From assembly GCA_021732285.1 (NCBI GenBank), contig JAKFVH010000140.1:1-32463 (forward strand): a stretch of DNA of 32,463 nt, in the 5' to 3' direction. This DNA is from Reyranella sp. GTDB taxonomy: Bacteria; Pseudomonadota; Alphaproteobacteria; Reyranellales; Reyranellaceae. The notes under the pieces are model-generated. The model was not told the origin of the DNA, ran no database searches, and saw only the letters and a list, made by a program, of their open reading frames with translations. Made by a program: the position numbers and the translations under genes. This document shows positions 23,097 through 32,454 of this stretch, one piece after another (the stretch's first letter is position 1; the number at the start of each line of letters is the position of its first letter).

Positions 23097-24119
23097 ATGC
23101 AACCCGTCCCGGCATCCGTGCGCAACTGGCTGATCGTTGTTGCTGCGATGATTTTTTTTATGATCGTCGTCGGTGCGCTCACCCGGCTCACCGAGTCGGG
23201 ACTTTCGATGGTCGAATGGCGGCCGGTGACGGGCTGGCTGCCACCGCTGTCCGACGCGGCCTGGCAGGCCGAGCTGCAGAAATATCTTTCCTCGCCGCAG
23301 GGCAGATTGATCAATCGTGGTTTCACGATTGCCGAGTTCAAGGAAATCTTCTGGCTGGAGTACATCCATCGCCTGTGGGGCCGGCTGATCGGCGTGGTCT
23401 TCGCCCTGCCTCTCGCGTGGTTCTGGATCCGCGGCGGACTTTCGCCGGCCCTGAAGCCGCGCCTGGCGGCGCTGCTGGTGCTGGGCGGCCTGCAGGGTGC
23501 CTTGGGCTGGGCGATGGTGGCTTCCGGCCTGGTCGACCGGCCATCGGTCAGCCACTACCGCCTGGCCGCCCATCTGCTGCTGGCGGTGGCGCTCTACGCC
23601 TACACCGTATGGCTGATCCTGGAGCTCGGGCCCCAAGGTGCGCGCCGCGACGAGCCGCGCACGCGGCGCGATGCGACGGTCCTGATCGGTCTGCTCTTCG
23701 TCGTGCTCACCTGGGGCGCGCTGATGGCCGGCCTGCGCGCCGGCGCGGCCCACAACACCTTTCCAACCATGTCGGGCCACTGGATTCCACCCGGCCTGTT
23801 CGAGCTATCGCCGTGGTGGACCAACCTCTTCGAGAATCCGACGACCGTGCAGTTCATCCATCGCTGGCTCGCCAAGCTGCTCGTGCTGGGGGTGCTGCTC
23901 ATGGCCTGGCGCGCGCGCCGCGCAGAAGCCGTCCTGGCCGCGGCGATGGCCCTGGTGCAGCTAAGCCTCGGAATCGCCACGATCCTGACGGGAGTCGACA
24001 TACCCGTTGCAACATTGCACCAGGCCGGAGCGGTCATATTGCTGACTTTTGTGATCGTCGTGCGGCATCGCGCGACACCTTCTCGGGCGAGCCCGGTGTC
24101 GGCTATTGTTGGAGCATGA
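23097..24119 (+). CDS. ctaA: Heme A synthase (CtaA/COX15)
   Basis: 340 residues, inner-membrane protein with about eight hydrophobic helices in two related halves. It converts heme O to heme A for aa3-type cytochrome oxidase. Conserved heme-ligand histidines are visible: His91 (EYIHRLWGR), His153/His159 (HYRLAAHL), His255 (FIHRWLAK) and His308 (TLHQAG). The loop ARLTESGLSMVEWRPVTG-like segment (LTRLTESGLSMVEWRP) and the insert with AEFKEIFWLEYIHR are features of the alphaproteobacterial/mitochondrial type. ATG 23097 begins the family N-terminus, although no clear ribosome site precedes it. Confidence 0.96.
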   Translation: MQPVPASVRNWLIVVAAMIFFMIVVGALTRLTESGLSMVEWRPVTGWLPPLSDAAWQAELQKYLSSPQGRLINRGFTIAEFKEIFWLEYIHRLWGRLIGVVFALPLAWFWIRGGLSPALKPRLAALLVLGGLQGALGWAMVASGLVDRPSVSHYRLAAHLLLAVALYAYTVWLILELGPQGARRDEPRTRRDATVLIGLLFVVLTWGALMAGLRAGAAHNTFPTMSGHWIPPGLFELSPWWTNLFENPTTVQFIHRWLAKLLVLGVLLMAWRARRAEAVLAAAMALVQLSLGIATILTGVDIPVATLHQAGAVILLTFVIVVRHRATPSRASPVSAIVGA

Positions 24120-24144
24120 GCGGGACTTCTAGCCGGCCTTCTCC

Positions 24145-25602
24145 ATGACTCGACCTGGTTTGATTGTCGGCGCCGCGATCGTGGTCGCGGCGGCGGTGGG
24201 CACGGTCGCGTGGCTGCTGCTGTCACCGGAGACCGCGCAGCGACTGGCCGATGCCGCCAAGCCAGCGGCGCAAACCGCAGCCATCGCAGTCCCCGAGTCG
24301 ACTTCTCCGCCCGAGGTGACGAGCGCCGACTTTGGCCAGGCGGAGACGTCCTCTCCGACGACCGCCACGGCCAAGGAGAAGGAACCATCCTCGATCGACT
24401 GGCCGGCGCTGCCCATCGACGAGGTGCGCAATCGAGCGAATGCCGATGACGTGACCGCCATGGAAGAGCTGGCGCGCCGCCTGGTGCAGGGCATCGGGGT
24501 CGCCAAGGACCAGCAGGCGGCAGCCGGCTGGCTGCTGCGTGCCGCCCAGCGCGGCTCAGGGCAATCCGCCTTCAATGTCGGCGTGATGTACGAGCGTGGC
24601 TTCGTGGTCGAACGCGATTCGACCAAGGCCATCGAATGGTACCGCAAGGCCGCCGAGGCCAACGTGCCGATGGCCAAACACAACCTCGCCCTCCTGCTAC
24701 GCGACGGAAAGGGCGCGCCGCGCAACGGCAAGGAGGCGGTCGAGCTGCTGCGGTCGGCCGCCCGCCAGGGGATGGCCGCGTCGATGTTCACCCTGGGCGA
24801 CATCTACGAACGCGGCGACGAGGGTCTCAAGGACCCGGCGATCGCGCTCGCCTGGTTCGCCATCGCCGCCGAGTTCGACCGCCAGACCAACCGCGGCGGC
24901 GAGAGCGCCCTGGCCAAGATGGCGAGCCAACGCGTCCAGGTGCTGCAGCGCATCCTGCTGCCGGGCGAGCTCGAACGCGCCCAGCAGTTCGGCCAGGCCG
25001 AATTCAAGCAGATCGTCGAGGCCCTGCAGCCGCCCAAGCCGCCGTCACTGGCAACCGATGCGTCGGGGCTGCCTCGGCCCGCTCTCCCGCCTTTGCCATC
25101 CGCTGCGTCTGGCGCGGAGCCGGCGGGCTGGCCCAAAGCCACCACCGATCAGATCCGCGTCATCCAGCAGGCCCTGGTCGATCTAAAACTCCTGCGCGAC
25201 AAGCCCGACGGCGCGTTGGGCCCGATGACCCGCAACGCCATCCGCGCGTTCCAGCGCAGCGTGGCGATGCGCGAGACCGGCGATCCGACCGTCGACGTGT
25301 TCGTGGCGCTGCAGGATGCGCTCAAGGCCGAGGCCACGGACAAGGGACAAGGCGCGGAGCCGATCCCGGACGCCTGGCCGAGCGTCGCCGTCGATCAGGT
25401 GAAGGTCATCCAGACCCTGCTGCGCGATCTCAACTTTTCGCGCGAGGCGGCTGACGGCGTGCTCGGGCCGGCGACGCGCGCGGCCATTCGCGACTATGAG
25501 CGCTCGCTCGGCCTTGCTCAGACAGGCGAGCCCAGCAAGACGCTGTTCGACTCGCTGAGAGAAATGCGCGGCTTGACGGTACCGGTGACGAAGTCGGAGT
25601 GA
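24145..25602 (+). CDS. Membrane-anchored Sel1-repeat protein with two peptidoglycan-binding domains
   Basis: 485 residues. One N-terminal membrane segment (residues 6-26) anchors a periplasmic protein. A Pro/Ser/Thr-rich linker follows, then Sel1 repeats (about 100-245; FNVGVMYERGFVVERDSTKAIEWYRKAAE is the clearest), then two PG_binding_1 domains: about 333-392 (RVIQQALVDLKLL...GPMTRNAIRAFQ) and about 413-472 (KVIQTLLRDLNFS...GPATRAAIRDYE). The combination suggests a cell-envelope scaffold that binds peptidoglycan. It starts 25 nt after ctaA without a clear ribosome site. Confidence 0.88.
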   Translation: MTRPGLIVGAAIVVAAAVGTVAWLLLSPETAQRLADAAKPAAQTAAIAVPESTSPPEVTSADFGQAETSSPTTATAKEKEPSSIDWPALPIDEVRNRANADDVTAMEELARRLVQGIGVAKDQQAAAGWLLRAAQRGSGQSAFNVGVMYERGFVVERDSTKAIEWYRKAAEANVPMAKHNLALLLRDGKGAPRNGKEAVELLRSAARQGMAASMFTLGDIYERGDEGLKDPAIALAWFAIAAEFDRQTNRGGESALAKMASQRVQVLQRILLPGELERAQQFGQAEFKQIVEALQPPKPPSLATDASGLPRPALPPLPSAASGAEPAGWPKATTDQIRVIQQALVDLKLLRDKPDGALGPMTRNAIRAFQRSVAMRETGDPTVDVFVALQDALKAEATDKGQGAEPIPDAWPSVAVDQVKVIQTLLRDLNFSREAADGVLGPATRAAIRDYERSLGLAQTGEPSKTLFDSLREMRGLTVPVTKSE

Positions 25603-25608
25603 AGAGCG

Positions 25609-26442
25609 CTAGACGAACCTGCCGGCGTGCCGCCACCACGCGGCCGGCAGCAACGATGCCGCTCGTCGCGCCAGCTCCAGCGACTCATAGAGGGCAAAGC
25701 AGGTCGCGCCGCTGCCGCTCATGGCGGCATGCCGGGCTCCCGTTCGGCCGAGTTCCTCCAGGACCTGACCGACCAGGGGCGCAAGCGAGATCGCCGCGGC
25801 CGTGAGATCGTTGCCGCGGTCGGCAAGAACACGGGCGAGTTCCGCGAGGTCCCGCCACGCCCGCGGCGCCGGCCGCACCGCAGAGAAGGCGCCACGGCGT
25901 GCGGCGAAGACATCGCGAGTGGGCAGCGCCGTGCCCGGGTTGACCAGCAGGACGGCACACTCAGGCAACGGCGGCGCCCAGGCCAGGCGTTCGCCGACGC
26001 CGGATACGAAGGCGGTTCGGCCGGCTAAGCACATCGGCACGTCGGCGCCCAGGCTTGCTGCGAGATCGAACAGTTCCTCTTCGGGCATCGCCACCCGCCA
26101 GAGCTCGACGAGCTCGCGCAGCGTTGCGGCGGCATCGGCAGACCCGCCGCCCAGGCCCGCAGCGACGGGTACATGCTTGACCAGGCGGATCGCGGCGCGC
26201 GGCGCCACCCCTGCCCGGTCAGCCAACAGGCGCGCCGCCTTCAGCACCAAATTGTCGTCTTCTCCGGCCAGTGCCCCTGCCAACGGTCCATCGACACCGA
26301 GCGATAGGCGATCGGCAGGCTGCGCGTCGACTTGGTCGGCCAGGTCGATGAAGGCCACGAGAGAGTCGAGCTGATGGTAGCCGTCGTCGCGGCGGCCGAC
26401 GACGTTCAGCCAGAGATTGACCTTGGCACGCGCCGGCCGCAC
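25609..26442 (-). CDS. ispE: 4-diphosphocytidyl-2-C-methyl-D-erythritol kinase
   Basis: 277 residues, GHMP kinase of the non-mevalonate isoprenoid pathway; it phosphorylates CDP-ME at the 2-hydroxyl. Landmarks: AKVNLWLNVVGRRDDGYH with catalytic Lys7, the ATP loop VPVAAGLGGGSADAAA (91-106), LGADVPM with catalytic Asp134, and the late GHMP motif SGSGATCF. The start is GTG 26442: an upstream in-frame stop (TGA of the preceding gene) leaves no other usual start. It follows the TPR gene by 21 nt and forms the end of an etfQO-TPR-ispE transcription unit. Confidence 0.96.
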   Translation of the reverse strand: MRPARAKVNLWLNVVGRRDDGYHQLDSLVAFIDLADQVDAQPADRLSLGVDGPLAGALAGEDDNLVLKAARLLADRAGVAPRAAIRLVKHVPVAAGLGGGSADAAATLRELVELWRVAMPEEELFDLAASLGADVPMCLAGRTAFVSGVGERLAWAPPLPECAVLLVNPGTALPTRDVFAARRGAFSAVRPAPRAWRDLAELARVLADRGNDLTAAAISLAPLVGQVLEELGRTGARHAAMSGSGATCFALYESLELARRAASLLPAAWWRHAGRFV

Positions 26443-26463
26443 CGGATCGACCCGTGGATTGGC

Positions 26464-28254
26464 TCAGCCGCCCTGCTTGGCTTCGGCGGGCTTCTCGTAG
26501 ACCGTCGGCTTGTCGTTGGCGGCACTCAGCCCGTTCTCGAGCTTGTCCTTGATCACCGGCAGGCGGTCCTTGTCCGGCTTCTGGTTGAGCGCCCGCTCCC
26601 ACTGGAAGCGCGCCTCGCGCTTGCGGCCGACATGCCAGTAGGCATCGCCGAGATGCTCGACGATGGTGGCGTCGTCGCCCTTCTGCTCGGCGGCGCGCTC
26701 CAGCCACTCCACGGCCTTGTCGTACTGCCCCAGGCGATAGAACGCCCAGCCCACTGAATCGGTGATGGCGCCGTCATCGGGCCGAAGCTCGGTGGCCCGC
26801 TGCAGCATCTTCATGCCTTCTTCCAGATGCAGGCCCTGGTCGATCCAGCTGTAGCCGAGATAGTTCAGGACATGCGGCTGCTCGGGCGAGAGCTCGAGTG
26901 CCTTCTTCATGTCGGCTTCCGCCTTGGGCCACTGCTTGGTCCGCTCGAGCACGATGCCGCGGCCGAAGAACACCGACCAATGGCGCTCCTCCAGGTTGCG
27001 GATGCGCTTGATCGCCGTGTCATAGGCCTGCACGGCGTCGCTGTACTTTTCCTTGCCACGCAGCAGGTCAGCCAGGGTCAGCGCGGCATCGATGCGATCG
27101 GGCTTCTCGGCGACCAGGGTCTTCAGACGATTGACCGCCTGATCGAACTTCTCCTGCTGGGCGTCGAGGGCGGCAACGCGCAGCCGGGCCTGCCAGTAAA
27201 GCGGCGAGTTCTGGCCGATCTTGTTCAGCGCCTCGACGGCCTTGGGGACCATCTGGAACTGCTCGTAGAGGCCCGCGACCATCAGCCAGGCGAAGTCGTG
27301 CTCGGGCCGGAGGTAGGCGGCAAGCTGATAGAAGATCAGCGCCAGGTCGGCGCGCGCATTGCGCGGGTCGGCGGACAGGATGCCGCCGATATCGAACAGG
27401 ATCTCCGAGATGCCCGAAGCCGGCGTCGGCTGCGGCGGCATCGGTGCGTTGGGGCCGATCAGGCCGTCCATCACCACGGCGTCGCTGTACTTCTCGCCGT
27501 AGGTCTTCAGGAGATCACGCGCCTCGGCGGTCTTGCCGAGCCGCATCAGGCCTTCGGCGACGGCCACGGTCGTGCGCAGGCCGTTCTTGTCGAGCGCCAT
27601 GGCGCGGCGGTACTTGGCTTCCGCGGCGGCTTTGTCGCCGGCCATCTCGTCGATCTGCGCCTCGATCACCAGCGCCGGCGCTTCGGCACGCTCGCCGGCC
27701 GCAGGCTTCAGCTTGGCGATCCGTGCACGGGCGCCGGCGTAGTCCTTCTCGCCGGCCTTCAGCCAACCCAGCACATACTCGCGCAACGGGCCGAGCTGGC
27801 TGTCACCGCCAATGCGCCCGAGCTGCTGCTCGGCGGTGCGATAGTCGCCCTTCTTGATGGCCTGTACCGCCAGCACGAGGTTGGGCAGGCCGTCGCCCGG
27901 CCGCGCCGTCAGGATTTGCGGCGCGAGCTGTGCAGCCTGGTCGATGCGGCCGGCATACATGCGCAGCCGGAAGGCCGCATAGACCAGCTCGGGGTCATTC
28001 GGCGCCTGGGCGAGCGCCAGATCGATCTGCTCGGCGGCAGTGTCGTAGTCGTGGTCCTGCTCGGCGACGCGGGCGGCGAGATAGCGGCCGCTCAGCGTGA
28101 TCGCCGACAGTTGCAGGCCACGCGGCGGCTGGGCCTGGCGTTGGGCGGGCGGCTTGGCCTGACCAGCACCTGGGGTGCCCTGCTGCGCATCGCCGGTGGC
28201 GGGGATCGAGAGGAGCAGCGCTGCCGACAGCAGCGCGATGTGTGTACGTCGCAT
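26464..28254 (-). CDS. Exported tetratricopeptide-repeat protein
   Basis: 596 residues from ATG 28254 (minus strand), which begins the signal peptide MRRTHIALLSAALLLSIPATGDA; the frame stays open upstream but would overlap the ETF-QO gene. Most of the mature protein is helical TPR pairs; clear units include YDTAAEQIDLALAQAPNDPELVY near the N-terminus and AVEWLERAAEQKGDD followed by LGDAYWHVGRKREARFQWERAL near the C-terminus. A periplasmic or outer-membrane-associated interaction protein by inference. It starts 5 nt after the ETF-QO stop. No lipobox is seen. Confidence 0.88.
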   Translation of the reverse strand: MRRTHIALLSAALLLSIPATGDAQQGTPGAGQAKPPAQRQAQPPRGLQLSAITLSGRYLAARVAEQDHDYDTAAEQIDLALAQAPNDPELVYAAFRLRMYAGRIDQAAQLAPQILTARPGDGLPNLVLAVQAIKKGDYRTAEQQLGRIGGDSQLGPLREYVLGWLKAGEKDYAGARARIAKLKPAAGERAEAPALVIEAQIDEMAGDKAAAEAKYRRAMALDKNGLRTTVAVAEGLMRLGKTAEARDLLKTYGEKYSDAVVMDGLIGPNAPMPPQPTPASGISEILFDIGGILSADPRNARADLALIFYQLAAYLRPEHDFAWLMVAGLYEQFQMVPKAVEALNKIGQNSPLYWQARLRVAALDAQQEKFDQAVNRLKTLVAEKPDRIDAALTLADLLRGKEKYSDAVQAYDTAIKRIRNLEERHWSVFFGRGIVLERTKQWPKAEADMKKALELSPEQPHVLNYLGYSWIDQGLHLEEGMKMLQRATELRPDDGAITDSVGWAFYRLGQYDKAVEWLERAAEQKGDDATIVEHLGDAYWHVGRKREARFQWERALNQKPDKDRLPVIKDKLENGLSAANDKPTVYEKPAEAKQGG

Positions 28255-28259
28255 GCAAC

Positions 28260-29915
28260 TCACATGTTGGGATAGTTGGGACCGCCGCCACCCTCGGGCA
28301 CGGTCCAATCGATGTTCTGGGCCGGGTCCTTGATGTCGCAGGTCTTGCAGTGCACGCAGTTCTGCGCGTTGATCTGGAAGCGCGGCTGGCCGTTGTCCGA
28401 CGTCACCACCTCGTAAACGCCGGCCGGACAGTAGCGTTGCGCGGGCTCCGCATAGAGCGGCAGGTTGACCGCGATCGGGATCGACGGATCGCGCAGCCGG
28501 AGATGGACCGGCTGGTCCTCCTCGTGGTTGGTGTTCGACAGGAACACCGACGAGGGCTTGTCGAACGACAGCACGCCGTCGGCCTTGGGATACTGGATCG
28601 GCTGGAACTCGGCGGCCGGCCGCAGGCATTCATGGTCGGCCTTCTTGTGACGCATCGTCCAGGGCACGCGAATGCCGAGATCGTGCAGCCACATGTCCAT
28701 GCCGCCATAGAGCGTGCCCAGCATGGTGCCCCACCGTAGCGCGGGCTTCACGTTGCGCACCTTGTCGAGATCCTTCCAGATCCACGACGCCTTCACCTTG
28801 ACCGGATAGGCGATGAGCTCGTCTCCGCCCGTCTTGCCGGCCGCCAGCGCCTCGAAGGCGGCCTCGGCCGCCAGCATGCCGCTCTTGATGGCGTTGTGGC
28901 TGCCCTTGATGCGCGGCAGGTTCACGAAGCCCGCCGAACAACCGATCAGCGCACCGCCGGGGAAGGTGAGCTTGGGCACCGACTGCACGCCGCCCTCGTT
29001 GATGGCGCGCGAGCCATAGGCCAGGCGCTTGCCGCCTTGCAGGTACCTGGCGACGTCAGGGTGTGTCTTGAAGCGCTGGAACTCGTCGAACGGCGACAGA
29101 TAGGGGTTCTCGTACTCGAGATGGACGACGAAGCCGATGGAAACGAGGTTGTCGCCGAAATGGTACATGAAGGAGCCGCCGTGGCTGCCGGTCTCGCTGA
29201 GCGGCCAGCCCTGCGAGTGCACGATCAGGCCCTTCTGGAAGCGCGCCGGCTCGACCTGCCACAGCTCCTTCAGCCCGATGCCGAACTTCTGCGGATCGAC
29301 GCCGTCACGCAGATCGAACTTGGCCATGAGCTGCTTGGAGAGCGAGCCGCGCACGCCCTCGGCGATCAGCGTGTACTTGGCATGCAGCTCCATGCCCGGC
29401 GTGTAGCTGTCCTTGTGCTTGCCGTCCTTGCCGACACCCATGTCGCCGGTGGCGACGCCCTTCACCGAGCCGTCCTCGTTGTAGAGCACCTCGGCGCCGG
29501 CGAAGCCCGGGTAGATCTCGACGCCCAGCGCCTCGGCCTGCTGGCCGAGCCAGCGGCAGACATCGCCCAGGCTGACGATGTAGTTGCCGTGGTTGCTCAT
29601 CAATCGCGGCATCAGGAAGTTGGGGAAGCGATAGGAGCCCGCCTTCGTCAGGAACAGGAACTGGTCGTCCGTCATCTGGGTCTCGAGCGGCGCACCCTTC
29701 TCCTTCCAGTCCGGGATCAGTTCGTTGAGGCCGATGGGATCGACGACGGCGCCCGACAGGATGTGCGCACCGATCTCCGAGCCCTTCTCGATCAGGCAGA
29801 CGGAGACCTCGTGGTTGCGCTCGGCGGCAAGTTGCTTGAGGCGGATCGCCGCCGACAGCCCGGCCGGACCGCCACCAACGACCAGCACGTCATATTCCAT
29901 CGACTCGCGCGCCAT
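28260..29915 (-). CDS. Electron transfer flavoprotein-ubiquinone oxidoreductase
   Basis: 551 residues, membrane-associated. It passes electrons from reduced ETF to ubiquinone, linking acyl-CoA dehydrogenases to respiration. FAD motif DVLVVGGGPAGLSAAIRLKQ (9-28); mid-protein GVATGDMGVGKDGKHKD and EGVRGSLSKQL; C-terminal 4Fe-4S ligands C496 (RYCPAGVYE), C520, C523 and C526 (NCVHCKTCDIKDP). Length matches the bacterial and mitochondrial family. Start ATG 29915 follows GAGACGGGA; a second Met five codons in is possible. First gene of the etfQO-TPR-ispE unit. Confidence 0.97.
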   Translation of the reverse strand: MARESMEYDVLVVGGGPAGLSAAIRLKQLAAERNHEVSVCLIEKGSEIGAHILSGAVVDPIGLNELIPDWKEKGAPLETQMTDDQFLFLTKAGSYRFPNFLMPRLMSNHGNYIVSLGDVCRWLGQQAEALGVEIYPGFAGAEVLYNEDGSVKGVATGDMGVGKDGKHKDSYTPGMELHAKYTLIAEGVRGSLSKQLMAKFDLRDGVDPQKFGIGLKELWQVEPARFQKGLIVHSQGWPLSETGSHGGSFMYHFGDNLVSIGFVVHLEYENPYLSPFDEFQRFKTHPDVARYLQGGKRLAYGSRAINEGGVQSVPKLTFPGGALIGCSAGFVNLPRIKGSHNAIKSGMLAAEAAFEALAAGKTGGDELIAYPVKVKASWIWKDLDKVRNVKPALRWGTMLGTLYGGMDMWLHDLGIRVPWTMRHKKADHECLRPAAEFQPIQYPKADGVLSFDKPSSVFLSNTNHEEDQPVHLRLRDPSIPIAVNLPLYAEPAQRYCPAGVYEVVTSDNGQPRFQINAQNCVHCKTCDIKDPAQNIDWTVPEGGGGPNYPNM

Positions 29916-30033
29916 TCCCGTCTCGCTCTGCAGTGCCTTTTCAACATGGACGCGCCGCCGGGAGGCGACGATCCTTCAATCGTAGATAGCCTGTTGGGGG
30001 GTAAATCGCCACCCAGCCAAAAGGGGAATTCCC

Positions 30034-31101
30034 GTGGCAGAGCTGACCGGAATCGAGAGCAAACTCTTCACCGCCCGTGATTTTAGGCTGGAAAGCGGGC
30101 AATCGCTGCCCGTGCTGGAGCTCGCCTACGAAGCTTACGGTACCCTGTCACCAACGCGCGACAACGCGATCCTGGTCGTGCACGGCTACACATCGAGCCA
30201 TCACGCCGCAGGTCGCAACGCACCGGGCAAGCAAGGACGCGGTGTCGCCGAGGGCGCGGCCGGCTGGTTCGACGGGCTGATCGGTCCCGGCAAGGCGGTC
30301 GACACCAACCGCTACTTCGTGGTGTCCGTGAATGCGCTGGGATCGGCGCACGGCAGCACCGGGCCCAATGCCAAGGACCCGCGCACCGGCAAGCCCTATG
30401 GGCCGACCTTCCCCGAGATCACGATGCGCGACATCGTGGCGGCCGAGAAGCTTTTGGTCGATTCACTGGGGCTCACGAGCCTGGTCGCCGTCATCGGTCC
30501 GTCGATGGGCGGCTTCCAGTCGTTCCAGTGGGCCGCCTCCTACCCTGGCTTCATGAAGGCGATCGTGCCCTCGGTGACGGCGCCACGCTCGCCGGGCGGG
30601 CTCGATCGGCTGGAGGCTTTGCAGAAAAGGCTGGCCAGCGATCCCAACTGGAACGGCGGCTGGTACTACGACAATGGCGGCATCGCCCGCACGCTCGAGG
30701 AGATCCGCTTCGAGACCCTGACGACCTACGGCCAGAACGAGATCCTGGCCGAGACCATGCCTGATCCCAAGGTGCGCGAAGCGGCGATCCGCGCCAACGC
30801 CAAGGCGTGGTCGCAGATCTACGACGGGCATTCGATGGTCGTGCTGCGCCGGGCGATCGGCAGCTTCGACATCACGGCCGACTACGCCAAGCTCGAGAAC
30901 ACCAAGGTGCTCTACGTCCAGTCGCCCTCCGACAAGCTGTTCGACATCGCGCTCAGCCCCGGCTACGTGAGCGACATGCGCAAGACTGGGATCGACGTCA
31001 CCTACGTTGAACTGCCGACCAACAAGGGCCACATGGCAAGCCACGCCGATGCCGCTCTGTGGGCGCCCATCCTCGGCGCGTTCCTCAAACGCCTGTCATG
31101 A
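30034..31101 (+). CDS. MetX-like homoserine O-acyltransferase family protein (alpha/beta hydrolase)
   Basis: 355 residues, starting at GTG 30034 behind AAGGGGA. Features: ELAYEAYGTLSPTRDNAILVVHGYTSS (29-55), NALGSAHGSTGP (100-111, the MetX-type loop, usually NxLGGCxGSTGP), nucleophile GPSMGG with Ser157, acid loop SPSDKLFDI and His in NKGHMASHAD. The family makes O-acetyl- or O-succinyl-homoserine, but the altered loop and the GHMASH ending differ from classical MetX, so another acyl transfer or hydrolysis is possible. It overlaps the next gene by 4 nt. Confidence 0.85.
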   Translation: MAELTGIESKLFTARDFRLESGQSLPVLELAYEAYGTLSPTRDNAILVVHGYTSSHHAAGRNAPGKQGRGVAEGAAGWFDGLIGPGKAVDTNRYFVVSVNALGSAHGSTGPNAKDPRTGKPYGPTFPEITMRDIVAAEKLLVDSLGLTSLVAVIGPSMGGFQSFQWAASYPGFMKAIVPSVTAPRSPGGLDRLEALQKRLASDPNWNGGWYYDNGGIARTLEEIRFETLTTYGQNEILAETMPDPKVREAAIRANAKAWSQIYDGHSMVVLRRAIGSFDITADYAKLENTKVLYVQSPSDKLFDIALSPGYVSDMRKTGIDVTYVELPTNKGHMASHADAALWAPILGAFLKRLS

Positions 31102-31940
31102 ACCAAGCGATCGCCCGCGAAGACCTCGAATCGCTGCTCCGATGGTACGTCGATCAGGGCATTGACGAGTCCATCGGCGAGGAGGCCGTCGACCGCTTTG
31201 CCGCACCCGCACCGCAGGCTGCACCGCCGCCGGTCCAGCAACAGGCGCCAGCCGCCCCGACGCCCATACGCCCGGCACCAGCGGCTCCCGCTCCCCTTCG
31301 CGGTCCGGTTCCCATTGAATCGCCTCAGCTCGTCGAGGACGCGCGGGCTCTGGCGCAGCGCTGCAACAGCGTCGAAGAGCTCGAGGCGGCAGTGCGCGCG
31401 TTCGAAGGCTGCGCGCTCAAGCGCACGGCAAAGAACACCGTGTTTGCCGACGGCGTGGTCGGCTCGCCGGTCATGGTCGTGGGCGAGGCGCCGGGCGCCG
31501 ACGAAGACCGCCTGGGCAAGCCGTTCGTGGGCGTGAGCGGCCAGCTGATGGACCGCATGTTCGACGCCATCGGCATGAGCCGCGAACGCGACCTCTACAT
31601 CACCAACATCCTGTTCTGGCGACCGCCCGGCAACCGCACGCCGACGCTGGCCGAGCAGGCGATCTGCATGGCGTTCACGCGCCGCCATATCGAGCTGGCC
31701 CGGCCCAAGGTGCTGGTCCTGGCCGGCGGCACGGCGGCCAAGTCGGTGCTCGACACGACCGAGGGCATCATGCGGCTGCGCGGCAAATGGGTGAGCCTCA
31801 GCCTCGACGACGGCAGTGCAGTCCCCACCCTGCCGACCTTCCATCCTGCCTATCTGCTGCGCACGCCGGCCAGCAAGCGGCAGAGCTGGTCCGACCTCTT
31901 GTCGGTCGACAAGAAGTTGCGTGAACTCGGCATCAGGTGA
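31098..31940 (+). CDS. Family-4-like uracil-DNA glycosylase lacking two iron-sulfur cysteines
   Basis: 280 residues; removes uracil from DNA if active. An N-terminal extension (about 1-75) is rich in Ala, Pro and Gln. The catalytic region has GEAPGADED (129-137), GKPFVGVSGQLMDRM (140-154), YITNILFWRPPGNR (167-180) and HPAYLL (249-254). Classical family 4 enzymes hold a 4Fe-4S cluster with four cysteines; here C105 and C190 remain, while the second position is Lys108 and the third is Trp174. ATG 31098 overlaps the upstream stop (ATGA); an earlier in-frame start at 31059 lies within the previous gene. Confidence 0.88.
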   Translation: MNQAIAREDLESLLRWYVDQGIDESIGEEAVDRFAAPAPQAAPPPVQQQAPAAPTPIRPAPAAPAPLRGPVPIESPQLVEDARALAQRCNSVEELEAAVRAFEGCALKRTAKNTVFADGVVGSPVMVVGEAPGADEDRLGKPFVGVSGQLMDRMFDAIGMSRERDLYITNILFWRPPGNRTPTLAEQAICMAFTRRHIELARPKVLVLAGGTAAKSVLDTTEGIMRLRGKWVSLSLDDGSAVPTLPTFHPAYLLRTPASKRQSWSDLLSVDKKLRELGIR

Positions 31941-32365
31941 TGCAGCGCACCGGCGGCTGCATGTGCGGGGCGGTGCGCTTCAAGACCACGGGCGAGCCCT
32001 CGCGCGTGACGATCTGCCATTGCACCTGGTGCCAACGCCGGACGGGTACCGCCTTCGGCACGGAGGTCGTGTTCAATAGCGATCAAGTCGAGATGACGGG
32101 CGACGAGGTTGCCCACTATCGCCACGTTTCCGACGAATCGGGCCGATGGCTAGAGGTCGAGTTCTGCCGGCGCTGCGGCACGAACCTCGGCTTCACGCTG
32201 GAGGCGGTTCCCGGCGTGCGCACTTTGCCCGCTGGCGCGTTCGACGATCCGACCTGGATCAAGGCGGAACGCTACAAGTTCCGCCACGTCTTCCTGCGAT
32301 CGAGGCGAGAATGGTCGGACCTCTCGCCTCACGTCGAGCAGTACGAGCAGCACTTCCGCTCGTAG
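31940..32365 (+). CDS. GFA/CENP-V-family zinc protein
   Basis: 141 residues, cytoplasmic. The Gfa fold (related to glutathione-dependent formaldehyde-activating enzyme) is shown by seven cysteines in the family arrangement: C7-x-C9, C26-x-C28-x2-C31 (ICHCTWCQRRTG), and C76-x2-C79 (EFCRRCGTNLGF). The zinc-bound domain may act on glutathione adducts, but most members have no known activity. ATG 31940 overlaps the glycosylase stop by one base (TGATG); GTG 31937 just before it is the alternative. It ends directly at composite repeat copy 3. Confidence 0.92.
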   Translation: MQRTGGCMCGAVRFKTTGEPSRVTICHCTWCQRRTGTAFGTEVVFNSDQVEMTGDEVAHYRHVSDESGRWLEVEFCRRCGTNLGFTLEAVPGVRTLPAGAFDDPTWIKAERYKFRHVFLRSRREWSDLSPHVEQYEQHFRS

Positions 32366-32454
32366 CTGGGGGCGCGCCACTCCAGTGGCGCGTCTTCTCA
32401 TGCTCATACGTACCGCGCGCTTCCAGCGCGCTCATGAGCGAGCCGGAGGCTCGC
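32365..32454. repeat. Composite palindromic element, copy 3 (may continue past the window)
   Basis: Begins in the GFA stop codon. Positions 32365-32392 are identical to 4944-4971, including the nested palindrome with the ACTCCAGT core. Two further stems follow: GCGCGCT-TCC-AGCGCGC (32415-32431) and GCGAGCC-GGA-GGCTCGC (32438-32454), separated by TCATGA, as copy 2 also has TCATGATCATCAT between its palindromes. The right end is cut by the window. Confidence 0.75.

Noticed and set aside
29916..30033. Possible SAM-II type riboswitch upstream of the MetX-like gene
   Set aside because: The leader lacks the conserved SAM-II core and no pseudoknot-compatible pairing was found.
26827..30080. Two long plus-strand frames opposite the TPR and ETF-QO genes
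   Set aside because: Same GC-driven shadow effect; no ribosome sites or domains.
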